A DNA stretch of 64,000 nt. Origin: Dyadobacter crusticola DSM 16708. Its GTDB lineage: Bacteria; Bacteroidota; Bacteroidia; Cytophagales; Spirosomataceae. The DNA is taken from contig NZ_KL370788.1 in assembly GCF_000701505.1 (NCBI RefSeq), positions 86,664 to 150,663 of the forward strand, in the 5' to 3' direction. Below, one piece after another: positions 19,409 through 28,390 of the stretch. The position numbers and the translations under genes are program-made. Every line of letters starts with the position of its first letter. Position 1 is the stretch's first letter. The notes under the pieces were generated by a model. The model was not told the DNA's origin, made no database searches, and saw only the letters and a list, made by a program, of their open reading frames with translations.

Positions 19409-19545
19409 GGCTTTATCTTTTAGATTTTGCCCAAAAGTAGCCGATGAACGGACGGCACTAAACCCAGTTAGGATCAACTGTGCCTTTCATATTCTGAATT
19501 GAGAGGAATGTATTTTGAACTGTTAGCCGGCCGGCCAAAAACTAT

Positions 19546-20166
19546 TCAGAAAGAGGCGCGCGTCGCCCCGTTCTTATCCATATTGATCGTTTTCAAGCAC
19601 CTGCTGAAAGTGGCAGCAGTGGTGCCCAGGTAGGTGGCGATATAGTGATCAGGAATGCGCCGCAGCAGTGAAGACGGCTGGCTGATATAATGCGCGATCC
19701 GCTGCTCTACCGAAAGGTATTTGAAAACCTTCACACGGTCAGTGAAATTAATGAGGTGCTGCTCCAGAAGCTGCACTGCCAGACCCGCCATGTAAACGTC
19801 TTCCTGTACCAATTTCCGGTAAGCCTCGTAAGTAATGGAATAGCCGGTTGTATCTTCCAGTGTTTCCAACACGTCACTCGACGCTTTTTGCAAAAGAAAA
19901 CTCTCCGCAATGCAAACAATGTCACCGTCTGAAACGAGCAGCGATGTGATATCCTCCGAGCCGCGGAGATAGTAGGTCCGCATTGCGCCCTTTTCGATGA
20001 AGTAAAGACATTTGCTAACCTGCCCCATATCCACCAGTACCCTGCCTTTAGGGATCATAAACCGGGTCAGATTTTCCTGAAAACGTTCTTTAACCGGCTC
20101 CGACAGGATAAACCTGGAAGCTTCGAGAATTCTTTGGAGTGGCTTAATATCTTCGGAGGGTTTCAT
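19546..20166 (-). CDS. Crp/Fnr-family transcriptional regulator
   Basis: A 206-residue protein with a cyclic-nucleotide-binding-like beta roll (about 25-130; GRVLVDMGQVSKCLYFIEKGAMRTYYLRG). A C-terminal winged helix (about 150-200; RIAHYISQPSSLLRRIPDHYIATYLGTT) follows. No iron-sulphur cysteines are present, so it is not a classical Fnr; the ligand is unknown. It diverges from the small outer-membrane-like gene at 20358. The intergenic region holds an 18-base direct repeat that could be its operator. Confidence 0.88.
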   Translation of the reverse strand: MKPSEDIKPLQRILEASRFILSEPVKERFQENLTRFMIPKGRVLVDMGQVSKCLYFIEKGAMRTYYLRGSEDITSLLVSDGDIVCIAESFLLQKASSDVLETLEDTTGYSITYEAYRKLVQEDVYMAGLAVQLLEQHLINFTDRVKVFKYLSVEQRIAHYISQPSSLLRRIPDHYIATYLGTTAATFSRCLKTINMDKNGATRASF

Positions 20167-20235
20167 AGATGCAAAACGGGCTTACGTTTTTTCACAACTT
20201 TGGGTGAGACAAAATCTTGTCGGAGCGCAAGATAA

Positions 20236-20276
20236 ATCCGTGTTGCAGAACAACTCAGATCCGTGTTGCAGGACAA
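20236..20276. repeat. Pair of 18-base direct repeats between divergent genes
   Basis: ATCCGTGTTGCAGRACAA occurs at 20236-20253 and 20259-20276, one base different and 23 bases apart in phase. It lies between the Crp/Fnr gene (start 20166) and the gene at 20358. It may be a tandem operator; that function is inferred only from position. Confidence 0.5.
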
Positions 20277-20357
20277 GATATAAACTTCTGCCAACCCGGT
20301 TACTTTGTGCTGTGCAAAAACACACCATCCTAACTGCCTCACCTAACCTGTACTTTC

Positions 20358-20951
20358 ATGCAAAAGCTCAATTCTACTATTCTCTCCTTTATGGTTGTTG
20401 CATTGTTTATAGCAGCAAGCACGCCAGCCCATGCACAGCGACCTTCCCAGCACGAAATCCAGCTTAGCTACGGACCTTTGGCCAGAGAACGGCTGCTGGA
20501 TGATGCGTTCATTATCTTCTTAGGCTCCGTGTTCAATGAGCCACTTCCAAAAATGGACTTTTCGAGTTCATTTTCAATTACTTACAGGTATCAGGTAACC
20601 CGCCGGTTTGCCATTGGCGTTACAGCAGCAACGAGCAACGGTAACTCTTATAAAACGAGCTACTATGATTTTCAAAGGACTGATAAGCATGGCAATCTAA
20701 TGATGGCATTTGAACCTAAAATCACCTACGCCGACGCTCCGCATGTTACCTTGTATGCAGCCGCCGGTATAGGCGGGCTTTTTGTCCGGATTAAAGACCA
20801 GCGGCTCGCAACTGATGCTAAACTGTATGCGACGCCCACCTTCCAGATCACGCCGTTTGGGATCAGGGTCGGAAAAAAGGTGGGCGGCTTTGCCGAACTT
20901 GGCTATGGTTACAAAGGCGTTGTCAGTATCGGGATCAACACGCGCTTCTAG
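20358..20951 (+). CDS. Small outer-membrane beta-barrel-like protein
   Basis: A 197-residue exported protein with signal peptide ending AHAQR. The mature sequence alternates amphipathic strands with aromatic ends (SFSITYRYQVTRRFAIGVTAA; GGFAELGYGYKGVVSIGINTRF), ending in a C-terminal phenylalanine, as expected for an 8-10 strand outer-membrane barrel. It is probably a porin-like or OmpA-barrel-type protein of unknown role. It is divergent from a Crp-like regulator that may control it. Confidence 0.7.
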   Translation: MQKLNSTILSFMVVALFIAASTPAHAQRPSQHEIQLSYGPLARERLLDDAFIIFLGSVFNEPLPKMDFSSSFSITYRYQVTRRFAIGVTAATSNGNSYKTSYYDFQRTDKHGNLMMAFEPKITYADAPHVTLYAAAGIGGLFVRIKDQRLATDAKLYATPTFQITPFGIRVGKKVGGFAELGYGYKGVVSIGINTRF

Positions 20952-20994
20952 TTCGCACCAATGCTTCTTGCCTGGCTTATAATTCACTTTGAAA

Positions 20995-21027
20995 TTTGAC
21001 AATAACACTTGCTTTCATTTATCTTTG
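20995..21027 (+). promoter_or_regulatory. Bacteroidota-type promoter of the marR-rph operon
   Basis: TTTG at 20995-20998 and TATCTTTG at 21020-21027 are separated by 21 bases. This matches the TTTG / TAnnTTTG consensus for Bacteroidota housekeeping sigma. The start codon of the MarR gene is 30 bases downstream. Confidence 0.75.
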
Positions 21028-21028
21028 C

Positions 21029-21045
21029 AACTAAGATATTTAGTT
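21029..21045. promoter_or_regulatory. Inverted repeat, likely MarR operator
   Basis: AACTAA-GATAT-TTAGTT is a perfect 6-base inverted repeat with a 5-base spacer. It begins two bases after the -7 box, so it covers the expected transcription start of the MarR gene. Autorepression by the MarR product is inferred from this position. Confidence 0.55.
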
Positions 21046-21056
21046 AATGAGATAAT

Positions 21057-21536
21057 ATGGAAGATACTGAACTCAGGCGGATAAGGAAACTTAGTCAGCA
21101 ACATGCATTTACTTCCATTCAGCTGCATGAAGCGGTAGCGAGGAAGGCGGGATTACCAGGTACTGACCATAAGTACCTGGGTTTTCTGATGGAAAAAGGC
21201 CAGATGACCGCGGGTGAATTAGCTGCGCTCACAGGTCTTACTACTGGCGCTGTTACTGGCCTGATCGACCGGTTTGAGAAAAAACATCTGGTAAAAAGAC
21301 GGTATGCTGCGGAAGACAGGCGGAAGGTGATCATAGAGCCTGACAAAGAAAACATCATGGCGCTACTGGTACCTCTCTACGAAGATTTCCGCAGCAAAAC
21401 AGAAAAATTGATTGCCTCTTTTTCAGATCAGGAAAGCAAAGTCATTGAAGCTTATTTCGCAAAATCCATTGAGATCATGAATGAAGCAACAAACGCGCTG
21501 ACCTCCGACACGGATGCAATCAGCAGAAAAAGATAA
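21057..21536 (+). CDS. MarR-family transcriptional regulator
   Basis: A 159-residue winged-helix regulator. The DNA-binding region (about 45-100) reads MTAGELAALTGLTTGAVTGLIDRFEKKHLVKRRY, with the wing sequence AAEDRRKVIIEP. Flanking helices form the dimer interface. It is followed 25 bases later by the rifampin-phosphotransferase-like gene. MarR proteins often control antibiotic-inactivating enzymes, so it probably senses a rifamycin-like or phenolic ligand and represses both genes through the operator at 21029-21045. That link is inference. Confidence 0.9.
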   Translation: MEDTELRRIRKLSQQHAFTSIQLHEAVARKAGLPGTDHKYLGFLMEKGQMTAGELAALTGLTTGAVTGLIDRFEKKHLVKRRYAAEDRRKVIIEPDKENIMALLVPLYEDFRSKTEKLIASFSDQESKVIEAYFAKSIEIMNEATNALTSDTDAISRKR

Positions 21537-21561
21537 TTACCAAACCTCACACACCGGAAAG

Positions 21562-24171
21562 ATGGGAAAGTACATATTGGACTTCGACCAAATCGACAGA
21601 ACGAAAGCTGAGCTGGCGGGCGGAAAGGGCGCGAACCTGGGCGAACTCATGCGCATCGACGGGATCAAAGTACCGACCGGCTTTTGCGTTTCGACAGAAG
21701 CCTACAAAAAGATTATTCAGGAAATACCCTCCATTGATAAATTACTGACTGAGCTTTCGGCTTTAAAAGCAGAACAAAGAGCGCAAATCAGTGCATTGGG
21801 TAGTGAGATCCGGAAGGCAATTGAAAAGGCTATCATTCCAAAAGACATTGAGAGTGAAATAAGCAGGTACCTTACGCTTTTGGGTGAAAACAATGCTTAC
21901 GCCGTCCGTTCCAGCGCAACTGCCGAGGATTTACCGACAGCCTCTTTTGCAGGCCAGCAGGATACTTACCTGAATGTAGTTGGAGCAAAGTCAATCTTCA
22001 TGCATATCAGCAAATGCTGGGCTTCCCTTTTTACCGATCGCGCGATCATTTACCGCATTCAAAATGGCTTCGATCACCGGAAAGTCAGCCTCGCTGTGAT
22101 TGTTCAAAACATGATCTTCCCGGAAGCAGCCGGGATTCTGTTTACTGCCGATCCGGTTACCGGCAACAGGAAGACCCGCTGCATTGACGCAAGTTTCGGA
22201 TTGGGCGAGGCGGCAGTATCCGGTCTGGTGAATGCAGACCATTACAAAGTGTACAAAGACCGGCGCATTGAAAAGAAGGTATCTCCCAAAAATCTCGCGA
22301 TTTATCCGGCTGAGCAAGGCGGTACCGAGCAGAAAGAGATTACACCCAACCGCAGGAAACAGCAGGTACTTACCGATTCACAGATCCTGGAATTGGCAAA
22401 GCTGGGGAGTCAGATCAAGGCCCATTTCGCTGGTACCGAAGATGCGCCGCAGGATATCGAATGGTGTTTGGCAGAAGGCACATTTTACATTGTCCAAAGC
22501 AGGCCAATCACTACCCTGTTCCCGGTTCCAGAATGGAATGCGCAGGATGTTACCGGAAATGCGCGCGTCTACGTGTCTGTCGGACATGGACAAATGATGA
22601 CCGACGCTATAAAGTCGCTCGGCCTATCTTTTTTCCTGCACGTAACCCCGGCACGAATGCGGACTGCGGGCGGGCGGCTGTTTGTTGATGTAACACCATT
22701 GCTTTCGTCGCATTCCAAGAGGCAAGCGCTGTTGGATACAATGGGAAAATCGGACCCGCTTATCAAAGACGCCCTGCTGGCGATCCTCGAACGAGGCGAG
22801 ACAGAGACCATACCAGACGATAATATACCGCCGTCGAAGCCGCCCGTGCCAGAAGAAATTGAACCAGCCGCCTCACTTATCCCTGAATTGATCAGCCGTA
22901 GCGAGAGGTCGGTGCAAGAACTGGAAGAGCGCATTCAGGCCAAATCAGGAGCAGATTTGATCCGGTTTATCTTGGATGATATTAGTGAATTGAAGAAGAT
23001 ATTATTTGATCCGCAAAGTCACCGTGCCATTCAGGCGGGCATGAATGCTGCCGCGTGGATCAATGAGAAAATGTACGAGTGGCTTGGTGAGAAGAGCGCA
23101 GCAGATACACTATCCCAGTCTGTTCCCAACAACATCACCTCCGAAATGGGACTGGCGCTTTTAGATGTTGCCGATGCAGTGCGCCCTTTTCCGGAGGTAA
23201 TTGCGTACCTGGAAAATGTGAAGGACGACAACTGGCTTGACAAGCTACCCAGCTTCAATGGCGGCGAGCAAGCCCGGAGTGCGATCCATGCATTTCTCAG
23301 CAAATACGGAATGCGTTGCGTCGGCGAAATTGATATTACGAGAACCCGCTGGCTGGAACAACCCGCTTTACTGATCCCGCTCCTATTGAGTCACGTCAAA
23401 AACTTCGAACCCGGCGCGGGAAGGCAAAAATTTGAGCGCGGCTTGCAGAAAGCTGCAAAGAAGGAACAGGAATTACTGTCGTGCCTCACCCGATTACCTG
23501 AAGGGGAAGCCAAAGCAATGCAAGCAAAACGGATGATAGCACAGCTTCGGAATTTTGCAGGCTATCGCGAATACCCGAAATACGGAATGATCAGCCGCTA
23601 TTTCGTATACCGGAGGGCGTTACTCAGAGAGGCAGATGCACTCGTAAAAGCGGGAATAATTCGTGACAAGCAAGATATCTACTACCTGTCGCTGGAAGAG
23701 CTGTGTGAAATATACCAATCAGGCCAGGCAGATCAGCAGCTCATTGACAAGCGGAAGGAAGAATTCAGGAGTTATGAAAAACTAAACCCGCCGCGGGTAA
23801 TTACTTCCGATGGCGAGATCATTTCAGGCAAATACCAATCGAACAACCTGCCAGCTGGTGCAATTCCGGGCTTGGGGGTTTGTTCCGGAATTATCGAGGG
23901 AAGAGCGCGGGTAATTCTGAACATGAAAGATGCAGATTTACAAGAGGGAGATATACTAGTCACCACTTTTACTGACCCCAGCTGGACACCTTTGTTTGTC
24001 TCTGTCAAAGGCCTGGTCACAGAAGTCGGCGGAATGATGACCCACGGTGCAGTAATCGCCCGCGAATATGGATTACCGACCATTGTCGGAGTTGAAAACG
24101 CCACCAGGTTAATCAAAGATGGTCAGCGGATCCGTGTGAATGGAACAGCGGGTTATATAGAAATCTTGTAG
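21562..24171 (+). CDS. rph: Rifampin phosphotransferase-like enzyme (PEP-synthase superfamily)
   Basis: From the ATG at 21562 the product is 869 residues, the usual length of rifampin phosphotransferase. The N-terminal ATP-grasp-like domain starts with GGKGANLGELMRI and contains YAVRSSATAEDLPTASFAGQ and GILFTADPVTGNR. A middle substrate domain follows. The swivelling phosphohistidine domain lies at the C terminus with MTHGAVIAREYG (His codon 24043-24045, about residue 828). In true PEP synthase the histidine domain sits in the middle, so the order here favours Rph. The enzyme would use ATP to phosphorylate rifamycins. A role on another substrate cannot be excluded. An upstream in-frame ATG at 21514 overlaps marR. 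Confidence 0.82.
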   Translation: MGKYILDFDQIDRTKAELAGGKGANLGELMRIDGIKVPTGFCVSTEAYKKIIQEIPSIDKLLTELSALKAEQRAQISALGSEIRKAIEKAIIPKDIESEISRYLTLLGENNAYAVRSSATAEDLPTASFAGQQDTYLNVVGAKSIFMHISKCWASLFTDRAIIYRIQNGFDHRKVSLAVIVQNMIFPEAAGILFTADPVTGNRKTRCIDASFGLGEAAVSGLVNADHYKVYKDRRIEKKVSPKNLAIYPAEQGGTEQKEITPNRRKQQVLTDSQILELAKLGSQIKAHFAGTEDAPQDIEWCLAEGTFYIVQSRPITTLFPVPEWNAQDVTGNARVYVSVGHGQMMTDAIKSLGLSFFLHVTPARMRTAGGRLFVDVTPLLSSHSKRQALLDTMGKSDPLIKDALLAILERGETETIPDDNIPPSKPPVPEEIEPAASLIPELISRSERSVQELEERIQAKSGADLIRFILDDISELKKILFDPQSHRAIQAGMNAAAWINEKMYEWLGEKSAADTLSQSVPNNITSEMGLALLDVADAVRPFPEVIAYLENVKDDNWLDKLPSFNGGEQARSAIHAFLSKYGMRCVGEIDITRTRWLEQPALLIPLLLSHVKNFEPGAGRQKFERGLQKAAKKEQELLSCLTRLPEGEAKAMQAKRMIAQLRNFAGYREYPKYGMISRYFVYRRALLREADALVKAGIIRDKQDIYYLSLEELCEIYQSGQADQQLIDKRKEEFRSYEKLNPPRVITSDGEIISGKYQSNNLPAGAIPGLGVCSGIIEGRARVILNMKDADLQEGDILVTTFTDPSWTPLFVSVKGLVTEVGGMMTHGAVIAREYGLPTIVGVENATRLIKDGQRIRVNGTAGYIEIL

Positions 24172-24269
24172 GCTGGCCTCAACTTCATTGATCGGGTTGA
24201 TTTAAAGTTTCATAGAGTAGCGGAACAAACCCTCCTTCTTTGAAACATGAATAACTATCCTATACCCTT

Positions 24270-25922
24270 ATGATCAAGTACAACCTACTATTCCTTTTTC
24301 TGCTCCTCGGTTTTATAACACGCGCACAGAACAATGCGCCGCGCGAAAATGTGGTAATCACCGCTGAGAAAGGCAAAACCAGCGTTTCGGTGATCGAGAA
24401 TGGCGACCTCCATATTAACGTAGCTCCAAAAAACGTGGCGAAGTTCAAAGCAGCGCGCGTGGTGCATTACAACGACTTCGGCGCAAAAGGTGATGGCAAA
24501 ACAGACGATATCAATGCGATCGCGGCAACCCACGCCTTTGCCAATCTTCATGGACTTGCCGTGAAGGCCGACGATGGCGCTACCTATTACATTGGCGGCA
24601 AAGCGCGCACAGCAGTGATCCGGACCGATACCGATTTTGGGAAAGCCGCTTTTATTATTGATGATACTGACGTTGAAAACCGCAATGCTGCTGTATTCAC
24701 AGTGGGTTCGAGCCTGAAACCTTTCAAGCTGGAAGGTATATCTTCACTCAAAAGAAACCAGGAGAAAATCAATGCAAAATTACCTGGCTCCTGCCTGGTA
24801 ACTGTTACCAATGCGAATGTAAAGCAGTATATCCGGTTTGGGCTAAATCAGAATAATGGCTCTTCGCAGACTGACATTTTTGTTGTTGATAAAAGCGGCA
24901 AAGTAGATATGAATGCGCCGATTATCTGGGATTTTGATCAGATTACGGATATCACTGCACTTCCGATCGACGAAAAGCCGCTGAACATCAAAGGCGGGCG
25001 CTTTACCACCATTGCCAATAAAGCTGAATCAAAGTATACATACTACAACCGGAATATCGCAATACGTCGCTCGAATGTACTTCTGGAAGGAATGGAACAC
25101 CGCATTACCGGCGAGGGAGAACAGGGCGCGCCTTACGGAGGTTTCATCAACATCGGCGAATGCGCTTATGTGACGATCAGGAACACCGTGCTGACCGGGC
25201 ACAAAACGTACAGCACTATCGGCGCTGCCGGGAAGCCAGTTACAATGGGCACTTACGACCTGTCGGCAAATCGCGCATTGAATGTGTCTTTTGTCAATTG
25301 CACGCAGACGAATGACATCAATGACAATACATACTGGGGTATTCTGGGCTCAAATTTTTGCAAAAACCTCCTTTACGACCATTGCACGCTTTCCCGCTTC
25401 GATGCGCATCAGGGAGTTGCCAATGCAACCATCCGCAATTCGACACTCGGGCACATGGGTATCAATGCGATCGGCAGCGGACTTTTGTTGATTGAAAATT
25501 CTAGGATCCGGGGTAGAAGCATCGTTAATCTCCGCTCGGATTATGGAAGTACCTGGCAGGGAGAAGTAATTATCCGTAACTGCGTATTTGTGCCGGCAAA
25601 TGGGAAGCCGGTGAATGCAGCATTGATCAGCGGCTCGAATTCAGGTCAGCACGACTTTGGTTATACCTGCTATATGCCTGAAAAAATTACGGTTGAAAAT
25701 CTTCGGATCGATGATGCACAGCATCCTGAAAACTACCAGGGACCGGCTATTTTCGCCAACTTCAATCCGGAAGTGAAAGACAATTCCTATCAGGAAAAGT
25801 ATCCTTATGTGAAAACCAAAGAAGTTATTCTTCGAAACGTCACCACTGCCAGCGGCAAACCTGTGCGGGTAAGTGACAATGCATTTATGTTCCGGGACGT
25901 GCAAGTGCGCGCTGGTCAGTAG
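24270..25922 (+). CDS. Secreted pectate-lyase-superfamily right-handed beta-helix protein
   Basis: A 550-residue protein with signal peptide MIKYNLLFLFLLLGFITRAQ. The motif VHYNDFGAKGDGKTDD near residue 68 is the classic start of the pectate lyase 3 / phage-tailspike-like beta-helix fold. Later residues show parallel-helix repeats with N/G-rich turns (NVSFVNCTQTNDINDN, LLYDHCTLSRF, ATIRNSTLGH). It is probably a polysaccharide lyase or hydrolase acting outside the cell; the substrate is unknown. It lies 98 bp after the rph-like gene, without a shared function visible. Confidence 0.75.
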   Translation: MIKYNLLFLFLLLGFITRAQNNAPRENVVITAEKGKTSVSVIENGDLHINVAPKNVAKFKAARVVHYNDFGAKGDGKTDDINAIAATHAFANLHGLAVKADDGATYYIGGKARTAVIRTDTDFGKAAFIIDDTDVENRNAAVFTVGSSLKPFKLEGISSLKRNQEKINAKLPGSCLVTVTNANVKQYIRFGLNQNNGSSQTDIFVVDKSGKVDMNAPIIWDFDQITDITALPIDEKPLNIKGGRFTTIANKAESKYTYYNRNIAIRRSNVLLEGMEHRITGEGEQGAPYGGFINIGECAYVTIRNTVLTGHKTYSTIGAAGKPVTMGTYDLSANRALNVSFVNCTQTNDINDNTYWGILGSNFCKNLLYDHCTLSRFDAHQGVANATIRNSTLGHMGINAIGSGLLLIENSRIRGRSIVNLRSDYGSTWQGEVIIRNCVFVPANGKPVNAALISGSNSGQHDFGYTCYMPEKITVENLRIDDAQHPENYQGPAIFANFNPEVKDNSYQEKYPYVKTKEVILRNVTTASGKPVRVSDNAFMFRDVQVRAGQ

Positions 25923-25970
25923 CTACTTCATAAGTCTGACTTTTGCTTTCAAAATCAACTGACAACTAGC

Positions 25971-28379
25971 ATGTTCCGTAATTACTTCAAAATAGCCTGG
26001 CGAAACCTGACCGGAAATAAGACCTACTCGGCCATTAACATGGGCGGACTTGCGGTGGGAATGGCGGTTGCAATGTTGATTGGTCTCTGGATTTATGACG
26101 AGCTTTCTTTCAACACAACCCATCAGAATTATCCCCGCATTGTGCGGGTAATGCAGCAGCAAACGCTGGATGGAGAAGTAAATACCGGTAGTAATGTACC
26201 CGCGCCATTGTTCAAGGAGCTGCAGACAAGCTACGGAGCAGCTTTTGACCGCGTAGTAATTACCTCCTGGCTTCAAAGGCACGTGCTGACCTACAACGGA
26301 TCAAGTTTTACGCAGGCGGGCAACTTCATGTCCGCTGGCGCAGCCGAAATGCTCTCCCTAAAAATGATCAGCGGCACTGCTTCCGGACTGAGAGATCCTG
26401 CAACTATCCTGCTTTCAGGATCAACTGCCAGGGCGATTTTCGGAAACTCTGATCCCGTGGATAAAACGCTTAAGTTGAATAAGGATCTGGATTTAAAGGT
26501 GGTGGGTGTTTATGAAGATATTCCCTACAATTCAGAGTTTCACGAACTCGCATTCATCGCGCCTTTTGACCTGTTTGTTTCGTCTACCGAATGGGTGAAA
26601 GCGGCTGTGGAAAATAACGATTGGGAAAGCAGCTCCTTTCAGATTCTGGCCCAGTTATCCCCGAGTAGAAATTTAACAGCAGTTTCTGAGCAGATCAAAA
26701 ACATCAAACTCCGGAAAGCAGGAACAGATGCGCTGAAATTTAACCCGCAAATCCTGCTGCATCCGATGACCCGCTGGCATCTTTATTCTGAATGGGAGAA
26801 TGGGCGTAACGTAGGCGGTCGCATTCAGTTCGTCTGGCTTTTTGGCATTATTGGTGTATTTGTATTGCTGCTGGCCTGCATCAACTTCATGAACCTGAGT
26901 ACCGCCCGCTCCGAAAAGCGCGCCAAAGAAGTAGGTATCCGAAAAGCAATCGGCTCGGTGCGCCTGCAGTTGATCGGACAATTTTTCAGTGAATCTTTCC
27001 TCGTCGTCGGCTTTGCTTTTTTCCTTTCGCTGGTGCTCGCCAGGCTTGTTTTGCCTACATTCAATGAGATCGCCGACAAGCGAATGCAAATGCCCTGGAC
27101 AGATCCGGTTTTCCTGGCGGGCAGCTTTTTGTTTGCGCTGTTAACCGGATTTATCGCAGGCAGCTACCCCGCATTCTATCTATCTTCATTTCAGCCCATC
27201 AAAGCATTGAAAGGCAAATGGACGCCGCTGGGCCTGCGTGCTACATTGCCGCGGAAAATCCTGGTAGTACTGCAGTTCACCGTCTCGATCACGCTGATCA
27301 TAGGTACTGTCATCGTTTATAAACAAATACTTCATGCCAAAAGCCGCCCTATCGGCTACAACAGGCAGGGACTTGTAACCATGCTGGTGAACACGCCCGA
27401 CATTCACAGGCATTTCGATGCTGTTTTGGATGATCTTGTCAAAACAGGAAGCGTGGTTTCCATGGCTGAGTCGGCGGGACCACCTACTGAGGTTTTTTCT
27501 GCCAATGTAGGCTTCAACTGGAAAGGCAAAGATCCGGGGCTGCAATCTGAGTTTGCGACCATCGGTATCTCACACGATTTTGGAAAAACGGTCGGCTGGA
27601 AGTTCATTGCGGGACGGGATTTTACCAAAACCCTGGCCAGCGACTCAGCTGGGTTTGTGGTCAATGAAGCCGCTGTGAAGTTCATGGGATTGGCAAAACA
27701 AAAACTAAATGATGCGATCGGAGAGACAGTTACCTGGGACGGGAGGTCTTTCAAAATTATCGGAGTGATCAAGGATATGATCATGGAATCGCCCTACGAT
27801 CCTGTCAAGAAATCGATCTTTTTCATTCACCCGAAAGGCGGCCGGTTTATCACTGCACGGCTCAATCCCGGCACCAATGCAAGTTCCGGATTGAAAAACA
27901 TCGAAGCGGTATTCAAAAGACATGCGCCCGAGTCTCCATTCACTTACCAGTTTGTGGATCAGGAATATGCATTGAAGTTTGCTGCCGAGGAAAGGATCAG
28001 CAAGCTGGCGGCGATATTTACCGTCCTCGCCATTTTCATCAGCTGCCTCGGACTTTTTGGAATGGCTTCTTTCATGGCAGAACAGCGCACAAAGGAAATC
28101 GGGATCCGGAAAGTGCTCGGCGCCTCAGTTACAAATCTGTGGCAGCTGCTTTCCGGCGATTTTGTGATCCTGGTAGGTATTTCCTGTCTGCTTGCGATAC
28201 CAATTGCCTGGTATACAATGGAGCAGTGGCTCGAAAAGTACACTTATCACACCCAGATATCCTGGTGGATTTTCGCAGCTGCGAGCATTGGAACACTTGT
28301 TATCGCACTCGCAACTGTAAGCTACCAGGCGATCAGGGCGGCGCTGCTTGATCCCGTGCAGAGCCTGAAAGGGGATTAA
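25971..28379 (+). CDS. FtsX/MacB-type ABC transporter permease
   Basis: An 802-residue membrane protein with an N-terminal transmembrane helix, a MacB periplasmic core domain, three central helices (VWLFGIIGVFVLLLACINFMNLSTARSEKRAKEVGIRKAIG), a second periplasmic domain and a C-terminal FtsX domain with QRTKEIGIRKVLGAS. The repeated EVGIRKAIG/EIGIRKVLG coupling motifs are typical. No ATPase gene is adjacent; such orphan permeases are numerous in Cytophagales. It is a paralogue of the products at 46710-49169 and 60118-62493. The substrate is unknown (export of peptides or antimicrobials is common in the family). Confidence 0.9.
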   Translation: MFRNYFKIAWRNLTGNKTYSAINMGGLAVGMAVAMLIGLWIYDELSFNTTHQNYPRIVRVMQQQTLDGEVNTGSNVPAPLFKELQTSYGAAFDRVVITSWLQRHVLTYNGSSFTQAGNFMSAGAAEMLSLKMISGTASGLRDPATILLSGSTARAIFGNSDPVDKTLKLNKDLDLKVVGVYEDIPYNSEFHELAFIAPFDLFVSSTEWVKAAVENNDWESSSFQILAQLSPSRNLTAVSEQIKNIKLRKAGTDALKFNPQILLHPMTRWHLYSEWENGRNVGGRIQFVWLFGIIGVFVLLLACINFMNLSTARSEKRAKEVGIRKAIGSVRLQLIGQFFSESFLVVGFAFFLSLVLARLVLPTFNEIADKRMQMPWTDPVFLAGSFLFALLTGFIAGSYPAFYLSSFQPIKALKGKWTPLGLRATLPRKILVVLQFTVSITLIIGTVIVYKQILHAKSRPIGYNRQGLVTMLVNTPDIHRHFDAVLDDLVKTGSVVSMAESAGPPTEVFSANVGFNWKGKDPGLQSEFATIGISHDFGKTVGWKFIAGRDFTKTLASDSAGFVVNEAAVKFMGLAKQKLNDAIGETVTWDGRSFKIIGVIKDMIMESPYDPVKKSIFFIHPKGGRFITARLNPGTNASSGLKNIEAVFKRHAPESPFTYQFVDQEYALKFAAEERISKLAAIFTVLAIFISCLGLFGMASFMAEQRTKEIGIRKVLGASVTNLWQLLSGDFVILVGISCLLAIPIAWYTMEQWLEKYTYHTQISWWIFAAASIGTLVIALATVSYQAIRAALLDPVQSLKGD

Positions 28380-28390
28380 AGGGTTCTACC

